Part shown: one piece after another, positions 1 through 3,948 of the stretch
How positions within the stretch are numbered: the first letter of the stretch is position 1
Layout: each line of letters opens with the position of its first letter
NCBI GenBank assembly: GCA_022615805.1
Contig: JAKEGO010000087.1
Span: 1-6,149 of the forward strand
From: Thermoplasmata archaeon
GTDB lineage: Archaea > Thermoplasmatota > JAKEGO01
Length of the DNA stretch: 6,149 nt
Direction: 5' to 3'
Translations under genes and position numbers: made by a program
The notes under the pieces: model-generated
Database searches by the model: none
Told to the model about the DNA's origin: nothing
What the model saw: the letters and a program-made list of their open reading frames with translations, nothing else

Positions 1-326
1 ACCCCATCGGCTTCTACGGTGGCATCGACGCGCAGACGGGCGTCGTCATAGAGAAGGGCCACCCGCTGGAGGGCCAGAGCGTGACCGGCAAGGTCCTTGT
101 CTTCCCCAACGGGAAGGGCTCGACCGTCGGCTCGTACGTCATCTACGGCCTGGCGAAGAACGGCGTCGGCCCCGCGGCCATCGTGAACCGGGAGACCGAG
201 ACCATCGTCGCCACCGGTGCGATCCTCGCGGGTATCCCCTGCGTGGACGGCATCGACATAGGGAAGCTCGCCACGGGCAACAGGCTCGCCGTCGACGCTG
301 ACAAAGGCACCGTGACGGTGCTCTGA
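1..326 (+). CDS. Aconitase-X swivel-domain (DUF126) protein, probable phosphomevalonate dehydratase small subunit; 5' end outside window
   Basis: The frame is open from the left edge (first full codon at 3) to TGA at 324-326, giving 107 visible residues; about 20-30 N-terminal residues of the family's usual 130-140 are missing. The first visible stretch, PIGFYGGID followed by TGVVIEKGHPLEGQS, then GKVLVFPNGKGSTVGS (visible residues 29-44), is the typical small-subunit/swivel signature of aconitase X. The GKGST loop carries the serine that in this family belongs to the active site formed with the large subunit. In archaea the two-subunit enzyme dehydrates mevalonate 5-phosphate to trans-anhydromevalonate 5-phosphate using an iron-sulfur cluster held by the large subunit. 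The gene would probably be preceded by that large subunit, outside the window. The following flavin prenyltransferase strongly favours this role over other aconitase-X substrates such as hydroxyproline-derived compounds. A GTG at 81 is internal and not the start. Confidence 0.92.
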   Translation, partial: PIGFYGGIDAQTGVVIEKGHPLEGQSVTGKVLVFPNGKGSTVGSYVIYGLAKNGVGPAAIVNRETETIVATGAILAGIPCVDGIDIGKLATGNRLAVDADKGTVTVL

Positions 327-333
327 CCGGGGC

Positions 334-900
334 ATGGCGATGGCAGAACGCAGGATCATCGTCGGCGTCACCGGCGCCTCCGGGCAGGCCCTCGCCCTCG
401 AGACCCTTCGCGCCCTCCGCGAGGCGGGCGTCGCGACGCATCTCGTGGCCAGCGAAGTGGCCATCGAGCTCATGGAGCACGAGACGGGCGTCCAGCGGGA
501 TGGTCTTGAGGCGATGGCCGACATCGTCCACGACGACGCCGACCTCTTCGCGCCGATATCCTCCGGATCGTTCCGCACGATGGGCATGATCGTCGTCCCC
601 TGCAGCATGGCGACCCTCGCCGAGATCGCCAACGGCATCTCCAAGACCCTGCTGGTCCGCGCCGCGGACGTCTGCCTGAAGGAGCGGCGGAAGCTCGTGC
701 TCGTCGCCCGCGAGACCCCCCTGAGCCTGGTCCACATCGAGAACATGGCACGCGCCACCAGGGCCGGCGCCGTCGTCCTACCACCGGTCATCACCACGTA
801 TTCGCGCCCGGAGACCCTCGAGGACATGGTCCGGCACATCGTCGGGAAGGCCCTCGACCAGTTCGACGTCGAGCACCGGCTGTACAGGCGATGGGAGTGA
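334..900 (+). CDS. ubiX: UbiX-family flavin prenyltransferase
   Basis: This 188-residue cytosolic protein matches UbiX over its full length. The family attaches a dimethylallyl group from dimethylallyl (pyro)phosphate to FMN, making prenylated FMN for UbiD-type decarboxylases. The flavin-binding GVTGASG is at residues 11-17, followed by PCSMATLAEIANG (89-101), RAADVCLKERR (109-119), VARETPLSLVHIENM (124-138) and a TTYSRP loop (154-159). Aligned by eye to Pseudomonas UbiX from memory, Ser16, Glu50, Arg109, Lys116, Arg126, Glu127, Tyr156 and Trp187 correspond to the known active-site residues, so it should be active. It starts 7 nt after the aconitase-X stop, so the two are probably co-transcribed. 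Two in-frame ATGs are possible: 334 and 340. The GGGG at 329-332 is better spaced for 340, which would give 186 residues. Its likely client is anhydromevalonate phosphate decarboxylase, encoded elsewhere. Confidence 0.95.
   Translation: MAMAERRIIVGVTGASGQALALETLRALREAGVATHLVASEVAIELMEHETGVQRDGLEAMADIVHDDADLFAPISSGSFRTMGMIVVPCSMATLAEIANGISKTLLVRAADVCLKERRKLVLVARETPLSLVHIENMARATRAGAVVLPPVITTYSRPETLEDMVRHIVGKALDQFDVEHRLYRRWE
893..900 (+). promoter_or_regulatory. Shine-Dalgarno-like site for the winged-helix gene, overlapping the ubiX stop
   Basis: GGGAGTGA at 893-900 resembles the GGAGGTGA anti-anti-SD consensus. The GGGAG core ends 6 nt before the ATG at 904, and the last three bases are the ubiX TGA. 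This supports translational coupling within one transcript and the choice of 904 as start. Confidence 0.6.
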
Positions 901-903
901 GCG

Positions 904-1218
904 ATGACCATCCAGATCGAGTCCAGCAGCCTGCAGGCGCGGATCATCAGGATGGTCCGTGAGAAGTACCCCGTCTCGATGGAACAGCTGATCGAGGAGC
1001 TCCACCTCCCGCGGAAACGTGTGGAACTGACCGTGGCCAGGCTGGTATCCAAGGGGATACTCGCGAAGGACGTCCTGCCCGATGCCACCTTCCTTCGGCT
1101 AGCCAGGCATGACATCTCCTTCATTGGCCGGCGGGCCGACCAGAAGAGGCCGATCAAGCATTCGAGCAGGGGCAAGGCGGCGAGGGAGCCCGAGGAGAAC
1201 CTGAACGTCTACAGGTGA
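904..1218 (+). CDS. Small winged-helix DNA-binding protein, possible regulator of the operon
   Basis: This is a 104-residue protein I cannot assign to a named family. Residues 10-21 (LQARIIRMVREK), 25-33 (SMEQLIEEL) and 35-51 (LPRKRVELTVARLVSKG) look like the three helices of a winged-helix fold, with the last as recognition helix. The segment 52-75 would form the wing strands. The tail (76-104) is basic and low in hydrophobic residues, probably disordered, and could add DNA contacts. There is no membrane segment or cysteine. It begins 3 nt after the ubiX stop with a good Shine-Dalgarno-like site, so it is the third gene of the aconitase-X/ubiX transcript. A role in controlling isoprenoid genes is inference from position only; it could equally act elsewhere. 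Winged-helix fold confidence is fair, since it rests on helix pattern rather than a recognised motif. Confidence 0.78.
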   Translation: MTIQIESSSLQARIIRMVREKYPVSMEQLIEELHLPRKRVELTVARLVSKGILAKDVLPDATFLRLARHDISFIGRRADQKRPIKHSSRGKAAREPEENLNVYR

Positions 1219-1291
1219 GCGATATCCCACGCCGGTGACATCGAGCCCGTTCCGTCGTTCCTCCGTCCGCCATCGACCGCGATCCGATGCA

Positions 1292-1639
1292 TCATCCTCG
1301 GGGAGCTTGCCACACGACGCACCCGCATCCCTTGGCCGCGAGGATCCGGACCTGTTCCTCGGGCGTGTCCACGAAGGCCGTCTGCTCGGAACCTCCGGTC
1401 GCTTCCGCCGCGTCGAGGGGGCTCATGTGCCGGTAACCCCTCCTGAGCATCTCCCCGGCAAGGGCCTCGTGCCTGGCGTAGAGGGCGGCTAGCCTCCCGT
1501 TCCACCTCCTCGTTTCCGGGTGGTTCCTGTATCCCGTCTTCCCCAGGGTGAGGATGGCCCAGATCGCGTGAAGTTCCCTGTGTTCCCCGAGGAGGTGGCT
1601 CCTGCAGAGCCTCTCCGGGGCGATGTCCCAGATCCTCAT
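1292..1639 (-). CDS. Pyrimidine-dimer DNA glycosylase, T4 endonuclease V-like family
   Basis: This 115-residue protein belongs to the pyrimidine-dimer DNA glycosylase family typified by T4 endonuclease V (138 residues), which excises UV photoproducts and nicks the abasic site. The diagnostic N-terminal block is MRIWDIAPERLCRSHLLGEH followed by RELHAIW. It aligns with T4 around His16, Arg22 and Glu23, so His15, Arg21 and the catalytic Glu22 are kept. The segments GYRNHPETRRWNGRL (36-50), LYARHEALAGEMLRRGYRH (53-71) and SPLD (73-76) match the cellular, shorter branch of the family as I remember it. The C-terminus, GCGCVVWQ, has two close cysteines. T4 uses the alpha-amino group of Thr2 as nucleophile; here the equivalent position is the initiator Met1, followed by Arg2, which should prevent Met removal. 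The start is supported by a TATA box 27 bp upstream. It faces the mevalonate run tail-to-tail. Confidence 0.9.
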   Translation of the reverse strand: MRIWDIAPERLCRSHLLGEHRELHAIWAILTLGKTGYRNHPETRRWNGRLAALYARHEALAGEMLRRGYRHMSPLDAAEATGGSEQTAFVDTPEEQVRILAAKGCGCVVWQAPRG

Positions 1640-1661
1640 GTCTTCCGGCCCATCTGAAGTT

Positions 1662-1670
1662 CATAAATAT
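1662..1670 (-). promoter_or_regulatory. TATA box of the DNA glycosylase gene
   Basis: Read on the minus strand the site is ATATTTATG, the only clearly AT-rich stretch in the surrounding GC-rich DNA, preceded by purine-rich GAGCAGGATC that could serve as the TFB-recognition element. Its centre is about 27 bp from the ATG at 1639, so transcription should begin at or next to the start codon, giving a leaderless mRNA. Confidence 0.72.
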
Positions 1671-1695
1671 GATCCTGCTCCCGATCTCAGTAATC

Positions 1696-1712
1696 GAGAA
1701 CGATGCGTTCTC
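1696..1712. repeat. Perfect 7-bp inverted repeat in the divergent promoter region
   Basis: GAGAACG (1696-1702) and CGTTCTC (1706-1712) are perfect inverted copies separated by ATG. The site is about 25 bp upstream of the glycosylase TATA box, a plausible position for an activator or repressor dimer. It overlaps the next inverted repeat by four bases. Confidence 0.55.
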
Positions 1713-1733
1713 TCGTCTTGAAAGGACGAGGGA
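1709..1733. repeat. Inverted repeat, 9-bp stem with one G-U pair
   Basis: Bases 1709-1717 pair with 1725-1733, including the perfect CTCGTC/GACGAG core, around the 7-base loop TTGAAAG. As RNA or single-stranded DNA it competes with the inverted repeat at 1696-1712, because 1709-1712 are used by both. There is no following T-run on either strand, so it is not a classical terminator. Confidence 0.5.
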
Positions 1734-1734
1734 C

Positions 1735-1761
1735 CGTTGGCTCGCCGTCGGCTCGCCAACG
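1735..1761. repeat. Tandem 11-bp direct repeat framed by a 7-bp inverted repeat
   Basis: GTTGGCTCGCC (1736-1746) is followed immediately by GTCGGCTCGCC (1747-1757), identical at 10 of 11 bases, so the copies are close to one helical turn apart. The block is framed by CGTTGGC (1735-1741) and GCCAACG (1755-1761), which are perfect inverted copies. Such spacing is compatible with two protein-binding half-sites on the same DNA face, but no binding protein is known. Confidence 0.5.
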
Positions 1762-1780
1762 CCCATCGGGGTTCGCAGGG

Positions 1781-1793
1781 GCCACCCGGTGGC
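1781..1793. repeat. Short perfect palindrome GCCACC-C-GGTGGC
   Basis: Six-base arms at 1781-1786 and 1788-1793 are perfect inverted copies around a single C. In GC-rich DNA such a short palindrome may arise by chance; it is listed because it continues the series of dyads in this intergenic region. Confidence 0.35.
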
Positions 1794-1821
1794 GACCTAG
1801 TCCACGCGCCTGACCGCTGCC

Positions 1822-1858
1822 CTGAAGCCCTGCCCGCCTTCGGGGGCGAGCCCTTCAG
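1822..1858. repeat. Hairpin with CTGAAG/CTTCAG stem and inner TTCG-capped stem
   Basis: CTGAAG (1822-1827) pairs with CTTCAG (1853-1858). Inside, a C/G-rich stem closes on TTCG (1839-1842) flanked by C and G, the sequence of the very stable UUCG tetraloop if transcribed on the plus strand. The inner stem is imperfect. No T-run follows within 20 bases, so a bacterial-type terminator is not indicated. It lies 38 bp before the ATG at 1897, just upstream of a weak TATA-like site. Confidence 0.45.
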
Positions 1859-1862
1859 CAAC

Positions 1863-1872
1863 CCTTATCACC
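1863..1872 (+). promoter_or_regulatory. Weak TATA-like site for the 114-residue protein gene
   Basis: CCTTATCACC at 1863-1872 holds TTATCA centred about 29 bp before the ATG at 1897, the same spacing as the two stronger TATA boxes in the window. The match is poor, so this is a position-based suggestion; if right, the message is leaderless or nearly so. Confidence 0.35.
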
Positions 1873-1896
1873 GCACCCCTCCATTCGCGTGGTGCC

Positions 1897-2241
1897 ATGG
1901 AACGCTCGTTCACGCTGACCTCCGACGCCGACGACCTCGTCGTCTCGCAGCTCGTCCACACCTGGTGGAAGGCGACGCCCGGGATCGACAAGGACGTCGT
2001 CGACGACTCGATGCCGCCCCGGTTCAGGGGGAGGTACCGCATCGTCGAAGGAAAGGACGTCACCATCGTCGAGGTGGAGGTGACCGTCATCCGGTCGGAA
2101 CGCGCAACAGCGCTTACCTTCTGGGCCAGTACCGTCCCCTCCGGGGAGGCGGAGGACAGATTGCTGCACGCCGCGGCAGAGTGGTTCGTCCTTGAACTCG
2201 ACGGGAAGGGCTCGCTCGTGGAAGGGATGCAGGAGATCTGA
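1897..2241 (+). CDS. Hypothetical 114-residue protein
   Basis: I do not recognise this protein. It is soluble-looking, acidic and cysteine-free, with no signal peptide or membrane helix. The N-terminal part (MERSFTLTSDADDLVVSQLV) and the strands at about 46-67 (GRYRIVEGKDVTIVEVEVTV) suggest an alpha/beta or mainly beta fold. Residues 84-98 (AEDRLLHAAAEWFVL) form an amphipathic helix. The conserved-looking aromatic pair HTWWKATPG (21-29) may mark a functional surface. The start is supported by a weak TATA-like site with leaderless spacing. The upstream frame is not usable, since the 5' region is dense with hairpins. The stop lies 9 nt from the stop of the convergent membrane protein gene, typical of compact genomes. 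It is accepted as real because the codon pattern is GC3-rich in this frame and the opposite-strand frames here give basic, low-complexity products. Confidence 0.7.
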   Translation: MERSFTLTSDADDLVVSQLVHTWWKATPGIDKDVVDDSMPPRFRGRYRIVEGKDVTIVEVEVTVIRSERATALTFWASTVPSGEAEDRLLHAAAEWFVLELDGKGSLVEGMQEI

Positions 2242-2250
2242 TGCGGTCCG

Positions 2251-3831
2251 TCAAGACAACGCCTGCATCAGGCCGTATGCCAGCACGAACGTCGGCGCGA
2301 CCCCCAGGGCGACGGAGAGGGTCGCGTCCGATGGCCTCCTGAGGCCGGCCGATGAGGCCGCCCTGACCAGGACCGTGACGCCTATCGCGACCTCCACCAA
2401 CGCCGTCGTCGACAGGCCGAGGTCCGCCAGCGTCCACGCGAGGGCCAGCATCGCCGTGCCGATCGCCACCATTGCGGCCGTCGTCATCACACGCCTGAGC
2501 GGCCGCCCGGTCGTGCTCAGCAGTATCATCGCCGCCCCCGCGGCGGCGGCGTAGCCTCCCGTGAGCGCCCATAGTGGGTCGTCGAACCTGTCGAGGGAAT
2601 AGAAGGGCGCCAGGGCGAGGGCGAAGAGGCCCGTGCCGAGGCACACCCCGCGCAGTGCCTCGGCCGGGAGCCGCCATCCGCATTCCAGGAGGATGACCGT
2701 GGAGCCGAGGACCATCCACGCCTCGGGCTGGCCCGATGCGACCGAGGAGCCTGGGATGGCGGACGCGGCTCCGTGGAGCGCGAGCAGCGTCCCGGCCATG
2801 GCCACCAGCCGCATCCTGAGGCGCCGCGGCGATAGGACGTGCAGGACGATCAGGGAAACGGCGACGAGGGGTATGGCGAGGGCGTCGGCGGCCGAAGTCC
2901 CCCTGACCATGTAGGAGAGATGCACGAGCACGAAGGCGGTCAGGAGGGTCGGCCCGGCCTGGTACGCCGACCTGTGTGCGAGGTCGAGGGAGACGGCGAG
3001 GAGCATGAGGCCGGGCACGTAGGTCCACGCACGATCCCCCGAACCGGGCTCCGTCGAGAGGGCCACCAGGAGGAGGACGAACCCAGTGGACGCGACAACC
3101 GTCAAGAGAGACCGCGATGCCTCGACCATGGACGGCTCCATCCCGGGCGGCTCCACGCGGGCGATGGGGGGTTCCCGGTGTGCCCGCGGCGGTGGCCGCT
3201 CCCTCCCGGGGTGAGCGGGCATCTCCGGGGTCGCACCGGTGGCGATCGGTCCCATCGCGGGGCTGGCGGTCGTCGGCCCCTCTTGCATCCCGGGCGCTGG
3301 GGGAGGCTCCACGATGGGAGACGCCTGCGCGGGCTCTGCCGCCTCCGTCCGCTCCGCCATCGGACCCGAAGGCCCGTCGACAGGGGGTTCCGCGGGCGCC
3401 TCGGGCGCCATGTCCGCCCACCGCGGCGGCGGGGCGCGGTCGATGGCCATCTCCGCCACCTTCACGACGTGCATCGGCGCGAGGCCGGACCGGACCGCGT
3501 GGGAAAAGGGTATCTCGACCGAGTCGATGAGGACCGTGCAGGCCTGGAGGCTGTCGAGGAGGCGGGTCGCCTCGGCGAGGCCGGGCGGGGTGAGGAAGTA
3601 GGTCTTCTGGCTCCTGGCCTTCCCGCGGATGCGCGACAGGCTCACCTCCACGTTCCCCTTCTCCGACATCTTCCCGAGGACGATCGCGACGTAGCCCCTC
3701 TTGATGGACGTCACCTCCGCTATCCCGTGCTGGGTGACCTCTGCAGGGCGCTCGTAGTCCTCGAAGGACCACATCCAGTCGGCGAGGTGGAGAAGTATCT
3801 TCTCCTCGGCCGTCAGGCGGGGGAGCGGCAT
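2251..3831 (-). CDS. Winged-helix domain fused to multi-pass membrane protein
   Basis: With its start at 3831 this is a 526-residue protein in three parts. Residues 1-95 form a winged-helix-like domain: helix at 7-18, AEVTQHGIAEVTSI (30-43) with recognition helix RGYVAIVLGKMSEKG (45-59), then a basic wing SRIRGKARSQKTYFLT (66-81). Residues 130-238 are a Pro/Ala/Glu-rich linker, probably disordered. Residues 241-526 hold about 11 hydrophobic helices (near 241-260, 270-286, 293-309, 314-333, 340-360, 370-386, 392-411, 419-439, 447-470, 474-491, 502-524). The layout suggests a membrane-anchored transcription regulator sensing something at the membrane. That is inference: no ligand-binding family is recognisable in the membrane part. 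The start MPLPRLTAEEK is chosen over the upstream ATG at 3933 because the TATA box lies between them, 25-33 bp before 3831. Partner genes are not evident; the upstream macroglobulin gene ends 117 bp away. Confidence 0.85.
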   Translation of the reverse strand: MPLPRLTAEEKILLHLADWMWSFEDYERPAEVTQHGIAEVTSIKRGYVAIVLGKMSEKGNVEVSLSRIRGKARSQKTYFLTPPGLAEATRLLDSLQACTVLIDSVEIPFSHAVRSGLAPMHVVKVAEMAIDRAPPPRWADMAPEAPAEPPVDGPSGPMAERTEAAEPAQASPIVEPPPAPGMQEGPTTASPAMGPIATGATPEMPAHPGRERPPPRAHREPPIARVEPPGMEPSMVEASRSLLTVVASTGFVLLLVALSTEPGSGDRAWTYVPGLMLLAVSLDLAHRSAYQAGPTLLTAFVLVHLSYMVRGTSAADALAIPLVAVSLIVLHVLSPRRLRMRLVAMAGTLLALHGAASAIPGSSVASGQPEAWMVLGSTVILLECGWRLPAEALRGVCLGTGLFALALAPFYSLDRFDDPLWALTGGYAAAAGAAMILLSTTGRPLRRVMTTAAMVAIGTAMLALAWTLADLGLSTTALVEVAIGVTVLVRAASSAGLRRPSDATLSVALGVAPTFVLAYGLMQALS

Positions 3832-3855
3832 CCGGCCCCGGTACGGGGCGGTACG

Positions 3856-3871
3856 CTTAAATATGTTTTCT
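3856..3871 (-). promoter_or_regulatory. BRE/TATA promoter of the winged-helix membrane protein gene
   Basis: On the minus strand the site reads CAGAAAACATATTTAAG: a purine-rich AGAAAAC block that fits a TFB-recognition element, followed by the TATA core ATATTTAAG (3856-3864). The core centre is about 29 bp from the ATG at 3831, predicting a message with no or very few leader bases. It is the most convincing promoter in the window, and it separates this gene from the macroglobulin gene upstream. Confidence 0.78.
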
Positions 3872-3948
3872 GAAACCCCTGGACCTTCCCGCCGGTCGCC
3901 GAGAGGGACCGTGGCCGCGATGGACGGCCGCATCGGGCGGACCGTCGC

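Noticed and set aside
81..326. GTG at 81 as the start of the aconitase-X small subunit
   Set aside because: The frame is open to the window edge and the upstream residues (PIGFYGGID, HPLEGQS) are family signature sequence.
1219..1291. Terminator between the convergent winged-helix and glycosylase genes
   Set aside because: No stable hairpin and no T-run on either strand within the 73 bp.
1735..1830. Possible tRNA gene suggested by GGGTTCGCAGG-like sequence
   Set aside because: No acceptor, D and anticodon stems can be paired around it with correct spacing on either strand.
1797..1898. Small minus-strand frame of 33 codons starting at the CCATGG overlapping the 1897 start
   Set aside because: It ends reasonably (EGGQGFRAAVRRVD) but has no promoter or ribosome site, and it runs through the hairpin at 1822-1858; I could not support it.
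2114..3772. Long minus-strand frame of 552 codons overlapping the membrane protein gene
   Set aside because: It is a frame-shifted shadow of the gene at 2251-3831, very rich in Arg/Gly/Pro and without a recognisable domain; long alternative frames are expected in GC-rich DNA.
2839..3873. Plus-strand frame of 344 codons antisense to the membrane protein gene
   Set aside because: Its product is low-complexity Gly/Arg/His/Pro sequence mirroring the codon bias of the opposite gene.
3832..3933. ATG at 3933 as the start of the winged-helix membrane protein
   Set aside because: The TATA box lies between 3933 and 3831, and the extra 34 residues resemble translated promoter DNA rather than protein.
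3865..3948. Transcription terminator after the macroglobulin gene
   Set aside because: Only a short TTTT-type stretch exists here (3865-3869), and it belongs to the promoter of the next gene; no hairpin precedes it in the right orientation.
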